Part shown: piece after piece, positions 51,945-61,617 of the stretch
Layout: every line of letters begins with the position of its first letter
How positions within the stretch are numbered: the stretch's first letter is position 1
Source: CALOCN01 sp942491735
GTDB lineage: Bacteria > Eisenbacteria > RBG-16-71-46 > JABDJR01
Direction: 5' to 3'
Assembly: GCA_942491735.1 (NCBI GenBank)
Contig: CALOCN010000001.1
Location: 992,001-1,056,000, forward strand
Length of the DNA stretch: 64,000 nucleotides
Program-made: the position numbers and the translations under genes
Notes under the pieces: generated by a model
Seen by the model: the letters and a program-made list of their open reading frames with translations, nothing else
Database searches by the model: none
Told to the model about the DNA's origin: nothing

Positions 51945-53395
51945 CTGAGAGTCGGGTCCTCATTGTCGGCGCGGGGAGCGCCGGGCGTATGACCCTGCGG
52001 GAGCTGCGCGCCCATCCGGAATCGGGAACGGTACCGGTCGGGTTCATCGACGATGGCGCCGCGCTGCACGGCACCGAGGTCGACGGCCTGCCGGTGCTGG
52101 GGGGACGCCAGGATCTCCCCGCCCATCTGGAGGCGACCGGCGCCGAGGGCATCCTCATCGCCCTTCCGTCGGTGCACGGAGCGGTGATCCGGGAGATCGT
52201 CGAGACCTGTCGTGAAGCGCGGATCCGCTTCACCATTGTCCCCGGGATCTGGGAGATCATCCGGGGCGACGTGCACTTCGAGCACATCCGGCGTATCGAG
52301 CCCGAGGATCTGCTCGGTCGTCAGACCGTCGAGGCCGACGCCTCCGTCCTCACCCCGGCCTATCGCGGGAAGCGGATTCTCGTCACCGGCGCGGGCGGAT
52401 CCATCGGACGCGAGCTGGCCCGTCAGGTGCTGGCCCTGGAACCGGAGCGGGTCACCCTGCTGGGCCGGGGGGAGAACAGCCTCTTCGAGAGCGAGCTGCA
52501 CCTGCGCCCGCATGCCGGACGCACGCCGGTAAACCTGGCCCTGGTCGACGTGCGCGACGTGGCCGCGGTGACGCGCACCCTGGCCTCGGTGAAGCCGGAC
52601 ATCGTGCTTCATGCCGCCGCCCACAAGCACGTGACCTTCATGGAGCGCCACCCGGAAGAGGCCATCCTCAACAACGTGATCGCCACCCGCAATCTCGTCG
52701 TCGCGGCCGAGGCGGCCGGGACCGAGCGCTTCGTCATGCTCTCCACCGACAAGGCGGTGAACCCGCGCAGTGTCATGGGCGCCTCCAAGCGGGTCGCGGA
52801 GCTGGTCCTGGGGGACCGCACCCGTCAGGGCTCCCCGGTGCGTCTCATGGCGGTGCGGTTCGGCAACGTGCTGGGTAGCCGGGGGTCGGTGGTCCCGCTC
52901 TTCCAGCATCAGATCGCCCGGGGAGGGCCGGTCACCGTGTCCCATCAGGACGTGGCCCGCTACTTCATGACGGTGAGCGAGGCGGCCATGCTGGTTCTGG
53001 AAGCGGGCGCACTGGGAGACGGGGGCGAGGTGTTCATCCTCGACATGGGCGAGCAGCTCTCCATCCTGGAGTTGGCGCGGGATCTCATCGTGCTTTCGGG
53101 CAAGCGGCCCGAGACCGACATCCCGGTGGTCATTACCGGTCTTCAGACCGGCGAGAAACTCCGCGAGGAGCTGGTCCACGACTTCGAGGAACTGGCTCCC
53201 ACCCGTCTGGCCAAGATTTCCGCCGCCCGGCGCCGCGAGGGCTCCGATCCCGACCTGTCCCGGGCCCTGGAAGAGCTGGAGTCGCTGGCGTTGAACGCCG
53301 ATCGCCGGGGCATCGTCCATGCGCTGACCGCGTTGCTCCCCGAAGCCGAACTGGTACTCCCCGACAAGCCGGTCGCCGCGGACAGCGACGCCTGA
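51941..53395 (+). CDS. FlaA1/CapD-type nucleotide-sugar dehydratase, soluble form
   Basis: 484 residues. An N-terminal nucleotide-binding domain (VLIVGAGSAGRMTLREL) is followed by the dehydratase domain with VTGAGGSIGRELARQ, LHAAAHKHVTFME and STDKAVNPRSVMGASK, whose Ser-Met-Lys arrangement is that of the WbpM/FlaA1 4,6-dehydratases acting on UDP-GlcNAc. Unlike WbpM it lacks the N-terminal TM helices. It overlaps the propeller gene by 4 bases. It would make a 4-keto-6-deoxy sugar for the repeat unit. Confidence 0.9.
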   Translation: MTESRVLIVGAGSAGRMTLRELRAHPESGTVPVGFIDDGAALHGTEVDGLPVLGGRQDLPAHLEATGAEGILIALPSVHGAVIREIVETCREARIRFTIVPGIWEIIRGDVHFEHIRRIEPEDLLGRQTVEADASVLTPAYRGKRILVTGAGGSIGRELARQVLALEPERVTLLGRGENSLFESELHLRPHAGRTPVNLALVDVRDVAAVTRTLASVKPDIVLHAAAHKHVTFMERHPEEAILNNVIATRNLVVAAEAAGTERFVMLSTDKAVNPRSVMGASKRVAELVLGDRTRQGSPVRLMAVRFGNVLGSRGSVVPLFQHQIARGGPVTVSHQDVARYFMTVSEAAMLVLEAGALGDGGEVFILDMGEQLSILELARDLIVLSGKRPETDIPVVITGLQTGEKLREELVHDFEELAPTRLAKISAARRREGSDPDLSRALEELESLALNADRRGIVHALTALLPEAELVLPDKPVAADSDA

Positions 53396-53403
53396 GCGGG
53401 GCG

Positions 53404-54381
53404 GTGGTGGACGTTCTGGACGCCGACGCGCCCCCCGAGGGAATGGACGCGCTCTGGACCTCGGTGCCCGGGGCCACCCTGTTCCTGCAACCGAGATGGA
53501 CCGAGACCCTTTCCCGCGCCTTTCCCGGGCTTCGGTCCCGTTATCTGATCGCCCGCGAGGGGAACCGCCTGACCGGCGTGTTGCCCTACACCCTCAAACG
53601 CAAGCTGGGTCTGGATCAGGTGCTTTCCTCCCCCTTCGGGACCCACGGGGGTCCGCTCACCGCCGACGGTCCCACCGCATCCCGTCTCGCCGAGGCGTTC
53701 CACAAGCGCGCCACCCGCCCCACCGTGGTCCGCTGCGAGCTCACCGTATTCGATCCCTCCTCGGAACTGACCGAGGCCCTGCGCCCGTCCCTGGGCACGT
53801 GGTTCCAGGAGTTCCAGACCCACGTCATCGACCTCACCCCGGGGCACGAGGAACTCTGGCTTCACCGGTATCGGCGCAACACCCGCAACTGTGTCCGGAT
53901 GGCCGAACGGGCCGGGCTGCTCTACACGGTGGAGCGGGACGAGGCGGCGCTTGCCTTCCTCGCCCGTACCCACGCCGAACAGGCCGAGGCCTGGACCGGC
54001 ATTCCTCCCGTCCCCCTGGAGGCGCTGCGGGTGGTGATGGACGCCTACGGTAATGACGCACGCATTCTGGTGGGACGCCGGGAGGGGGAGCCGGTGTGCG
54101 CCATTCTCATGCTGGAACAGTCGGGGCGGGAAACCCACGCCTGGGTCAGCGGAGCGGTGCCCGAAGCACGGCCCTTGCGCGCCTATCACGGGCTGATCGA
54201 CGCCACCATCAAGGACGCCTGCTCCCGCGGGGTAGCCGCGTATCACTTCGGCGGAAGCGGTCGGAAGGAAAAGCTCGAGTTCTTCAAGGAGACCTTCGCC
54301 GCCAAACCGGTCCCCGTCTTGCGTTGCTTCCACATGGCGGGCTGGTTTCGCAGGCTCCGCCGGGGGCCGGCATGGGACTGA
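53404..54381 (+). CDS. FemAB-like GNAT acyltransferase 1
   Basis: 325 residues, GTG 53404. The FemAB/GNAT double-domain pattern shows FLQPRWTETLSRAFPGL, LSSPFGTHGGPL, the basic helix RRNTRNCVRMAERAGL and the closing FGGSGRKEKLEFFKETF. FemAB proteins add amino acids from aminoacyl-tRNA to peptidoglycan; relatives in exopolysaccharide (EpsH/exosortase-linked) loci have unknown acceptors. A second copy lies at 57505. It overlaps the next gene by 10 bases. Confidence 0.82.
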   Translation: MVDVLDADAPPEGMDALWTSVPGATLFLQPRWTETLSRAFPGLRSRYLIAREGNRLTGVLPYTLKRKLGLDQVLSSPFGTHGGPLTADGPTASRLAEAFHKRATRPTVVRCELTVFDPSSELTEALRPSLGTWFQEFQTHVIDLTPGHEELWLHRYRRNTRNCVRMAERAGLLYTVERDEAALAFLARTHAEQAEAWTGIPPVPLEALRVVMDAYGNDARILVGRREGEPVCAILMLEQSGRETHAWVSGAVPEARPLRAYHGLIDATIKDACSRGVAAYHFGGSGRKEKLEFFKETFAAKPVPVLRCFHMAGWFRRLRRGPAWD

Positions 54382-55961
54382 GCCGGCTCCTGCCCCTGGC
54401 CCTGGTCCTGGTCGCCGTCCTGTTGGGGATCGTGCTCGTTGAGCCCTATCGCGCGGTCACGGTCGAGTTCGACGACGGACGCACCCTGTCCGTGGTGAAC
54501 CCGGAACGTCTCAACCACACCTCGGACGTGTGGGACTACCTGCAGCTGGGACGCCGGTTGTTCGAGGGATACGGCTTCAGCAGCCGCTTCACCTATGTCC
54601 CGTTCCTGCCGGAGTCCGCCGCGTATCTGGAGGAGCATGACGCGTTCCCGCTCCTCTGGCGCCAACCCGGCTATCCGGCGCTGCTCGCCCTGGGCTACCG
54701 GTTGGCCGGGGGGCCGGACCCCAACGTCCTGCTGGCCCTGCAGCTCCTGTGGGTGATCCTGCTCCCCCTGGCCACGCTCTACCTGGCCCGCGCCCTGCTC
54801 CCGCCGGGAGGCGCCGCGCTGGCCGCCGGGCTCGCCCTGGCTTCGCCGCTCGTGCTGGGTGTACGGGAACCCTTGGTGGCGACCACCTTCTTTGCCTGCT
54901 GGACCGCGCTCCTTTTCGGTACCGCGCTTCGGGTGCGGGGGCCCATGGGGGTGATCGGGTTGGGGCTGTTGATCGGGGTGGGGGCCTTGTTCCGCCAGGA
55001 GACCTGGCTTCTCGTTCCCGCACTGTTCACCGTGTGGTGGGTGCGAGGCGAGCGGGGGCGGGTGAGCGGGGTGGCCATCGCCGCGGTCACGGTCCTCCTC
55101 GTGCTGCTCCCCTGGATGGTTCGCACCGCGCAGATCACCGGGCACCCGTTCTACAACGCGGCGTCGCTGATCTACCACGACACCCCGTCCTTTCCCGGCT
55201 GGGCCGCCTCGCGCACCCTGGCCATCCGCGAAACGACCCCGCTCGCGTTCATCCTGGCCCATCCCCTCGACATCCTGGCCAAGAGTGCGCTGAACCTGCT
55301 CCGGTTCGGCAGGGACCTGCTGCTGCTGCCGGGACCTGCCGCGGCCCTGTTCGCCTGGTGGTTCCTCATTCGTCCCCAGTCGACCCAACCGCGGGTTCGC
55401 GCGTACCGGTGGGGCTACCTGGTTGCCCTTGCCGTTCCGGTACTCGTACTGGCCCCCATGGAGTACGCCCCCCGTTTTCTCGCCCCCATGGTTCCCCTGG
55501 GGGCCACCGCGGCCGCCTTCGCCCTGTCCCGGATTCCCGGTCGGTCGCGTCTGTTGACCGTCGTGGTGCTCGTGGTGTCCCTGGTCGTGCTGGTCTCCGC
55601 GATTCGCAACCGACCGGTCCGGGGAACCGCTCCCGAGGCGATTCGCGACCTGCAGGAACTGGTGTTGCAGGTGGGGCCCCGCGCACTGGAGCCGGACCAG
55701 GTCGTGGTGAGCGATGCCCCGACCCTCTTTGCCTATCTCTGGGATCGGCCGGCAGTGTGGGCACCGGTGCCGTTGAGCATGCCGGCGGTTCGGGAACTGG
55801 TCCCGGTCCGGCTCGGTCTCCTCACCTGCACGGGCGGCATCTATGACGGTCTGCCCCCGGAACTCCTGGGGCGCTACGCGGCCTACGGCCGGGTGACCCC
55901 GCATGGGTGTCGGGCCTGGGTGGACTTCGCTGACCCGCCCGCGGAAGCGACCACCCCATGA
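54372..55961 (+). CDS. GT39/ArnT-like membrane glycosyltransferase
   Basis: 529 residues with about 11 TM helices. The first periplasmic loop has HTSDVWDYLQLGRRLFEGYG, in the position of the catalytic acidic loop of GT-C enzymes, followed by WRQPGYPALLALGYRLAGG. The C-terminal portion is periplasmic. Such enzymes use polyprenyl-phosphate sugars, so the DPM1-like product (46803) is a likely donor. It could instead be the chain polymerase, for which no separate gene is seen. Confidence 0.83.
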   Translation: MGLSRLLPLALVLVAVLLGIVLVEPYRAVTVEFDDGRTLSVVNPERLNHTSDVWDYLQLGRRLFEGYGFSSRFTYVPFLPESAAYLEEHDAFPLLWRQPGYPALLALGYRLAGGPDPNVLLALQLLWVILLPLATLYLARALLPPGGAALAAGLALASPLVLGVREPLVATTFFACWTALLFGTALRVRGPMGVIGLGLLIGVGALFRQETWLLVPALFTVWWVRGERGRVSGVAIAAVTVLLVLLPWMVRTAQITGHPFYNAASLIYHDTPSFPGWAASRTLAIRETTPLAFILAHPLDILAKSALNLLRFGRDLLLLPGPAAALFAWWFLIRPQSTQPRVRAYRWGYLVALAVPVLVLAPMEYAPRFLAPMVPLGATAAAFALSRIPGRSRLLTVVVLVVSLVVLVSAIRNRPVRGTAPEAIRDLQELVLQVGPRALEPDQVVVSDAPTLFAYLWDRPAVWAPVPLSMPAVRELVPVRLGLLTCTGGIYDGLPPELLGRYAAYGRVTPHGCRAWVDFADPPAEATTP

Positions 55962-57508
55962 GCCGCATCCGCACCAACACCGCGGCCCTTACCGTGAGTT
56001 TCTTCGCCACCGCGGCGTTCTACTTCGTCCAGCTCAAGATCATCACCAATTTCCTCAGTCAGACGCAGGTGGGCGCGTGGACCGCGGTGACCGCGACCGC
56101 GCTCCTCCTCATTCCCTTTGCCGAATTGGGGATGGCCCAGGTCCTGGTGCGCTACGGCGCCAAGTACGAGGCCGAGGGACGCGCCGGTCGATTGGTGGGG
56201 TTGTTCGTGCTCTCGTTGAAGGTTCTCGCCGGGGGCGCGCTGGTCGCGGCGGGTGTCCTGCTCCTGACCGGCCCCTCCCTGGCCGAGTTCCTCGGGAAGG
56301 GGGATGAGGAGATCAACCGATGGCTGCTGTTGTTGGGCTTCGCCGCGCTGACCACCGGTTCGCTTCGCGCCCTGAACAACGCCGCCCTGAGAGGTCTGCG
56401 TCGCATGCCGGCCATGGCCGGGTTGGAGATCGGTTTCGGCGCGCTGGTCACGGTGGGTTACTTCCTCTTTCGTGACCGTCTGGATGTGGGCATGGTGTTC
56501 GTGCTCTGGGGTGCGGCGAGCCTCGGGGTCGCGGTGAGCGGCATGGTCTATCTGGTGCGACAGTTCCGCGCGCTCCCCCCCGATCCCGCGCCCGGAGGGA
56601 TCCTGCGCGAAGTGCAGGGGTTCTGGCAGGGGGCGGCGACCGGCGGCATTTTCCTCATCGCCATCGAACAACTCGACAAGCCCATCCTGGCCGGAATGGT
56701 CACCCTGGACCAGCTCGCCCTCTTCCATGTCGCGTCGCGGCTTGCGTTGTTCCCGAGGCGATTGGCCTATGTTCCGCTCCAGGTGCTCTACCCGGAAATC
56801 ACCCACAAGTGGGAGGGGCCCCGGCGTCACGAGTTGCGCGCGGACATGGAGTTGTTCACCAAGCTGATGCTGGGACTGGGGCTGGCCATGGTCGCGGTCC
56901 TGGCCGTCTTCGCCGAACCCCTGCTCCGTCTCAGCTCCAAACCCGAGTACGTGAGCGCAGCCCCGGTGCTGTGGATGTTCCTGGCCGTGCTGCCGCTCAT
57001 CTCGCTGCATCAGCCCATGGTCGTCTTCCTGCGTGCCACCGGCATGGTCTGGTACGCCTTCGTGGCCGAGGCGGCGTGGCTCGTTTCCTACCTGGGAGTG
57101 GGGATGCTGCTCCTGTCCCGGTTCGGTCTTCCCGGTTTCGTGGGTGGGCAACTGGTCGCCTCGAGCCTGGTGCTGGTCTACCTCCTGTTCATCTTCCACC
57201 GCCTGGAACTGCCCCGTCCCACCGTGGTCTTCTACCTCAAGCGCTTCCTGGTTTCGACCTTGGTGTGGGTTCCCTCCGTGGCCATCGGTTCCCGCTTCAC
57301 CCCGGAGACGATTCCCGCGGCCCTGGTTGCGGTGGTGGGTCTGCTGCTGGTGGGGAATCTGATGGTGGTGTTGGGCGGTTTCCTCACCCGGGACGAGGAG
57401 GACCGGACCCTGGCCATGTTGGCCGGCCGGGGTCGTCTGGGGAGCCTGATCGGATTCTTCTTCGCCTGGCCACGACGCTTGCTGGGCCTGCGGGGGACGA
57501 GCGGGTGA
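55958..57508 (+). CDS. Wzx-type oligosaccharide flippase
   Basis: 516 residues with about 14 TM helices in the polysaccharide-transport superfamily arrangement. Typical N-terminal VSFFATAAFYFVQLKIITNF and FAELGMAQVLVRYGAKY; EQLDKPILAGMV in the middle is the family substrate-cavity region. It moves undecaprenyl-linked oligosaccharide across the inner membrane. ATG overlaps the previous stop by 4 bases. The only flippase in the window, so probably the exit for this operon's product. Confidence 0.9.
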   Translation: MSRIRTNTAALTVSFFATAAFYFVQLKIITNFLSQTQVGAWTAVTATALLLIPFAELGMAQVLVRYGAKYEAEGRAGRLVGLFVLSLKVLAGGALVAAGVLLLTGPSLAEFLGKGDEEINRWLLLLGFAALTTGSLRALNNAALRGLRRMPAMAGLEIGFGALVTVGYFLFRDRLDVGMVFVLWGAASLGVAVSGMVYLVRQFRALPPDPAPGGILREVQGFWQGAATGGIFLIAIEQLDKPILAGMVTLDQLALFHVASRLALFPRRLAYVPLQVLYPEITHKWEGPRRHELRADMELFTKLMLGLGLAMVAVLAVFAEPLLRLSSKPEYVSAAPVLWMFLAVLPLISLHQPMVVFLRATGMVWYAFVAEAAWLVSYLGVGMLLLSRFGLPGFVGGQLVASSLVLVYLLFIFHRLELPRPTVVFYLKRFLVSTLVWVPSVAIGSRFTPETIPAALVAVVGLLLVGNLMVVLGGFLTRDEEDRTLAMLAGRGRLGSLIGFFFAWPRRLLGLRGTSG

Positions 57509-58473
57509 CGGTGCGGTTCGGTTGGGGACTCGCCCAAGCCGAGCCCCTGCTGGAGCGGGCGCCCAGCCTGTTCCAGACGCCCCGTTGGCTGCACGCGTTG
57601 GCCGGCGCCTATCCCCGGTTTCGGCTCGGGGCGTTCCGGGTGGAACGGGATGGGGTGGTGACAGCGGTGCTCCCGGTGGCCCGGGCCAGGCCCTCGGGCC
57701 TGCACGAGTGGGTCTCGCTTCCCTTCGGCACCGACGGGGGGCCGGTGTTCCGGGAGACTCCCGATCCCGAGGCAGCTACGCAGCTGTTCCGGGCCTTTCG
57801 CGACCGGGTGGGGGGACTGCGGGTGGCCCGGTACGAGATGGTCATCCCCCAACCGGGTGAAACGGTGGCGCGTGCGTTTCGCGACGTGTTCTCCACCCGG
57901 GTGCGCGAGGACCGGGTGCGGGTGTTGGAATTGACCGAGGGACCCCGGGCGATCTGGGATGGCTACGCCGGTACCATGCGCACCCGGATCCGCCGTGCCC
58001 GGGAACTCGGGGTCCGGGTGGAGTCCATGCCGGCCTCGGCCCAGGCCCTGGCCCGGTTCTATCCCCCTTACGAACGCCTCAGCCACGCATGGGATCTGTC
58101 CTGGCGTCACGACCGGGAGACCCTGGAGGCCTTGACCGCCGGTCTCGGGGATGGGGCGCGGATCTGGGTGGGATCGGTGGAGGGCCGGGTGGTCACCACC
58201 GAACTCATGCTCTACGACCGGGGCACCACCGCGCACACCTGGCTCTGCGGCGCGGTTCCCGAGTCCCGGGATGTCTTTGCCCGCCATCTGTTGTTGCACA
58301 CGGTGATCGAGAACGCCGCGCGGGAGGGCTACCGGCGGATGGTCTTCGGGGCCAGCGGGGGGAGCGACGGGGTGGACGGGTTCAAGCGCGGGTTCGGGGG
58401 CTCTCCGCGCCCCGTGCTGCGGGCCTTCCATCAGGCCCGTTGGGTCGATTGGGTGCAGCGGGCCCGATGGTGA
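57505..58473 (+). CDS. FemAB-like GNAT acyltransferase 2
   Basis: 322 residues from GTG 57505 (GTGA overlap). Same layout as the copy at 53404: FQTPRWLHALAGAYPRF, SLPFGTDGGPVF, the basic helix TMRTRIRRARELGV, then a second GNAT fold with FGASGGSDGVDGFKRGFGG. The pair is diverged, suggesting different acceptors or donors. No partner that supplies the acyl or amino-acid donor is visible in the operon. Confidence 0.82.
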   Translation: MTVRFGWGLAQAEPLLERAPSLFQTPRWLHALAGAYPRFRLGAFRVERDGVVTAVLPVARARPSGLHEWVSLPFGTDGGPVFRETPDPEAATQLFRAFRDRVGGLRVARYEMVIPQPGETVARAFRDVFSTRVREDRVRVLELTEGPRAIWDGYAGTMRTRIRRARELGVRVESMPASAQALARFYPPYERLSHAWDLSWRHDRETLEALTAGLGDGARIWVGSVEGRVVTTELMLYDRGTTAHTWLCGAVPESRDVFARHLLLHTVIENAAREGYRRMVFGASGGSDGVDGFKRGFGGSPRPVLRAFHQARWVDWVQRARW

Positions 58474-58479
58474 TACACT
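58449..58479 (+). promoter_or_regulatory. Possible internal promoter
   Basis: TTGGGT (58449-58454), 19 bases, then TACACT (58474-58479) preceded by TG at the extended position. A start near 58486 would serve the lipoprotein at 58506 and genes downstream. It overlaps the end of the previous gene and its spacer is long. Confidence 0.3.
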
Positions 58480-58505
58480 TTTTCGGATTTTGCCCCGGGA
58501 GACCC

Positions 58506-59534
58506 ATGAACAGACACCACATCCTCCGCCGTCCGACCGCGATCCACGCGCTGAGCCTTCTCGTTCTTGTCGCCTTCGGCTGCTCGGGAGAGCCGGGCCA
58601 GAGCGGGGAACTTGGTCCCGGGGCCTATGTCGACGAGCACGTGCCCCCGACGGTGCGTACCTCCCTCGAGGAAGCGGCAGGCAAGTTCTATGCCTCCATC
58701 CGCTCCGGGAACCCGGAGATGGTTCTCGCCCAGGTTGCCCTGGCTGCGCGCAGTCAGATCACCGCCGACCAGTTCCTCGAGTCCGTGCAACGCATCGCCG
58801 GAACCTTCGGGATGCCGGAGGACATGTCCACGGACTCGGTGGTCCTGGTGAAGTTCGGCCCGGGCTACCCGCACGCGGCCCGGGTGCGGGCCCCGGTCGA
58901 GGGGATGGACGACGACGCGGAGCTGTTGCTGACCCCGCATCCGGAGCAGGCCTCGCTGGTCCAGATCGGGCGGGTGGGCGAGGAGCGGGCCTATTTCTCG
59001 ACCCTGTGGTTCAAGGAGGAAGCCGGGTGGCGGGTCGCCGCCTTCTTTGCCAAGCCGGCCACCATGGTGGGGCGCGACTGGCGCGACTACTCCGAGGAAG
59101 CGGCGTCCCAGCGACTGGCCAAGAACAACCGCAACGCGGCGATTCTCTACAACCTCGCCATCGATCTCACCGTTCCGGCGGCGTGGATCAAACCGGCCGG
59201 GGTGGCCGAGCTGCAACGCGCGCAGAAGCGCATCATGGTCACCCAGCTTCCCACCGGAAAGCCGGAGGTCTGGGGGGCCGCACCCGACACCTTCTCCGTG
59301 GCCCGGGTCGGCTATGGCTGGGTTCCCGAGGGCCTGACCGTCTACGTGCAGTACCAGGCGACCGGCACCGACAGCCTGTCCGAGGCTCCGCACAGCGAGC
59401 GGCTCAGGGACTATGTCGTGGAGACCTTCCCGGAGTACCGTGAAGTGTTCACCGGCATGTCCGCGGTGGGCTATCGCCCGGGGGAATCCACCCCGGTCCT
59501 GTCCCGCAACTTCTTCTGGAAGGACGGGTCGTGA
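58506..59534 (+). CDS. Lipoprotein of unknown function
   Basis: 342 residues. Signal peptide with a loose lipobox (VAFGC, Cys26), then a soluble protein with no domain I recognise. The pattern DEHVPPTVRTSLEEAAGKFY followed by AAFFAKPATMVGRDW looks like a periplasmic all-alpha/beta protein of the DUF-type. It is 32 bases after the FemAB-like gene and overlaps the next GT4 by 4 bases, so it belongs to the glycan operon and may assist export. Confidence 0.7.
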   Translation: MNRHHILRRPTAIHALSLLVLVAFGCSGEPGQSGELGPGAYVDEHVPPTVRTSLEEAAGKFYASIRSGNPEMVLAQVALAARSQITADQFLESVQRIAGTFGMPEDMSTDSVVLVKFGPGYPHAARVRAPVEGMDDDAELLLTPHPEQASLVQIGRVGEERAYFSTLWFKEEAGWRVAAFFAKPATMVGRDWRDYSEEAASQRLAKNNRNAAILYNLAIDLTVPAAWIKPAGVAELQRAQKRIMVTQLPTGKPEVWGAAPDTFSVARVGYGWVPEGLTVYVQYQATGTDSLSEAPHSERLRDYVVETFPEYREVFTGMSAVGYRPGESTPVLSRNFFWKDGS

Positions 59535-60676
59535 CCGGGGAGGCCTCGGCCGAGCCCCGCAAGTTGACTCTGGCGTACCTCTCGATCGGCCGACACATCC
59601 ACACCGAGCGGTGGCTGACCTGGTTCGCCCGGCAGGGGCACGACGTGCATCTGCTCACCGTGCAGCCGGGGCCCATGCCGGGAGTGACCGTCCACGACAT
59701 CACCACCCCGTTCGGGCCCAAGCCGCTGCGCTACGCGCTCAGCCTGGCCAAGGTGAAACGCATCCTCACCGGTCTGGACCCGGATCTGCTCCACACCCAT
59801 TTCCTGACCGGTTATGGATACTGGGGCGTGTTCAGCGGACGGCGTCCGTTCATGCTCACCGTCTGGGGGGACGACGTCTACGTGACCCCGTTCGAGAGCG
59901 GGATGAAGAATCGCCTCGCCCGCAAGGCCCTCCGCGAGGCGGACTACGTGACCGGGGACTCGGTCGACATCATTGATGCCTGCATCGAACTGGGTTCCGA
60001 CCCGGCCCTGAGCGAGGTCGTGCAGTGGGGGGTGGACTTCACCCGGTTTACCCATGAGGTGGACGGCTCCGCAGTACGACAGAAGCTGGGCATCCCGGTC
60101 GATGCCCCGGTGGTGCTCTCCACCCGTTCGTTCACCCAGGCGTACTACAACATCGACCTCGTAGTGGACACCGCGCCCAGGGTGCGGGAGCGCATCCCCG
60201 GGGTGCACTACATCATCGCCGGGAACGAGGGGGACGACACCGCGTTTCGCGCCCATGCCGCCTCGGTCGGGCTCACCGACCGGGTGCACTGGGTGGGACG
60301 CATTCCCCACGGGGAACTTCCCGCGTACCTCACCGCGAGCGATGTCTTTCTCACCATCCCCTCGGTGGACGCGACCGCGGTCAGCCTGCTCGAGGCCATG
60401 GCCTGTCGCTGCGCCATCGTGGCCACCGATCTCCCCTCCGCGGCCGAGTGGGTGCTGAACGGGGAGACCGGTCTTACCGTGACCCCGCGCGACGCGGAGG
60501 GTCTGGTCACCGCCATCTGCCGCTTCCTCGAGGATCCGGTCCTTGGAGAGAAGGTGGGCGTCGCGGCCCAGACCCTGGTCCGGGGCAAGGCGGACCATGA
60601 CCGCAACATGGCCCGGGTCGAAACCATCTACTACGACCTCGTGGCCGGGCGCAAACCGGTTCCGCCCACCGGGTGA
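59531..60676 (+). CDS. Family 4 glycosyltransferase
   Basis: 381 residues from GTG 59531. N-terminal LAYLSIGRHIHTERWLTWF and HTHFLTGYGYWGVF; donor domain with STRSFTQAYYNIDLVV and SVDATAVSLLEAMACRCAIV, where the first acid of EX7E is Asp. Related to GT4 enzymes of polysaccharide loci. The donor is not identifiable. Confidence 0.88.
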   Translation: MTGEASAEPRKLTLAYLSIGRHIHTERWLTWFARQGHDVHLLTVQPGPMPGVTVHDITTPFGPKPLRYALSLAKVKRILTGLDPDLLHTHFLTGYGYWGVFSGRRPFMLTVWGDDVYVTPFESGMKNRLARKALREADYVTGDSVDIIDACIELGSDPALSEVVQWGVDFTRFTHEVDGSAVRQKLGIPVDAPVVLSTRSFTQAYYNIDLVVDTAPRVRERIPGVHYIIAGNEGDDTAFRAHAASVGLTDRVHWVGRIPHGELPAYLTASDVFLTIPSVDATAVSLLEAMACRCAIVATDLPSAAEWVLNGETGLTVTPRDAEGLVTAICRFLEDPVLGEKVGVAAQTLVRGKADHDRNMARVETIYYDLVAGRKPVPPTG

Positions 60677-61617
60677 CCATGCGGATCTCGGTCGTCACCC
60701 CCACCTACAACAAGCCGGACCTGCTCGCCCGGACCCTGACCGCGCTGGAAGCCCAGGACCTGGAGCCCACCACGTTCGATGTGGTGGTCGTCGACGATGG
60801 ATCGGACAACGTCCGGACGGCGGAGTTGTTGGCGACCCATCGACCCCGCCACGGATTCACCGTGGTGCGGGTGGAGGAGAACCGGGGACGCGCCGCGGCG
60901 CGCAATCGCGGGTTGGAACGGGCCGAGGGGGAGTTGGTCGTCTTTCTCGACGACGACATGGAACTGGTGCCGGGATTCCTGGGCGCCCACGCCGACCTGC
61001 ACCGGCGGATGAACAAGGTGGCCGGAGTGGGGGATGTGCAGAACCATCCCGAGATCACCATGGCCCCCATTGATCGCTACATGTCGACCCGGGGGGCGCA
61101 GAAGATACGGGACCGGGGGGCGCTCCCCTGGAAGTACTTCAGCACCAACAACTCCTCGGTGCGTCGTGACGACCTGGTCGCGGTGGGCGGGTTCGACGAG
61201 AATTTCCGCTACTACGGGTTCGAGGACCTCGAGCTGGCCTATCGTCTGGAGCAGAAGCGGGAGGTCACCCTGCGCTTCGTGGAGGGGGCGAAGTCGCTCC
61301 ACATCCACCCCCACACCCTGGACGAGGTGCTCGACAAGAAGACCCTGTGCGGGCGGTCCTCCTTGCCCTACCTCTTCGACAAGCATCCCGAGACCCGGGC
61401 CGCGCTGGGGTACACACGCTTCGATCCGCCTCGGGCGGGGGACCCCCTGGGATTGAACCTGCAACGACTGTTCCTGCGCATCCTGCTCACCCGGCCCGTC
61501 TACACCCTGGTGAAGCCTCTGGCCCTGCTTCCCCTGGGCGCACTCACCAACCGGGCCATCGACTTCCTGGTGCAGTACCACTATCTGGAAGGACTGCGCG
61601 CCCCGCGCCTGCCATGA
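60673..61617 (+). CDS. Family 2 glycosyltransferase
   Basis: 314 residues from GTG 60673; ATG 60679 is equally plausible because it begins MRISVVTPTYN. GT-A motifs VVTPTYNKPDLL, VVDDGSDN and DDDMELVPGFLG (metal-binding acids), plus a C-terminal Glyco_transf_7-like segment with GFDENFRYYGFEDLELAYRL. No TM helix. Overlaps the nth gene by 4 bases. Confidence 0.87.
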   Translation: MTMRISVVTPTYNKPDLLARTLTALEAQDLEPTTFDVVVVDDGSDNVRTAELLATHRPRHGFTVVRVEENRGRAAARNRGLERAEGELVVFLDDDMELVPGFLGAHADLHRRMNKVAGVGDVQNHPEITMAPIDRYMSTRGAQKIRDRGALPWKYFSTNNSSVRRDDLVAVGGFDENFRYYGFEDLELAYRLEQKREVTLRFVEGAKSLHIHPHTLDEVLDKKTLCGRSSLPYLFDKHPETRAALGYTRFDPPRAGDPLGLNLQRLFLRILLTRPVYTLVKPLALLPLGALTNRAIDFLVQYHYLEGLRAPRLP

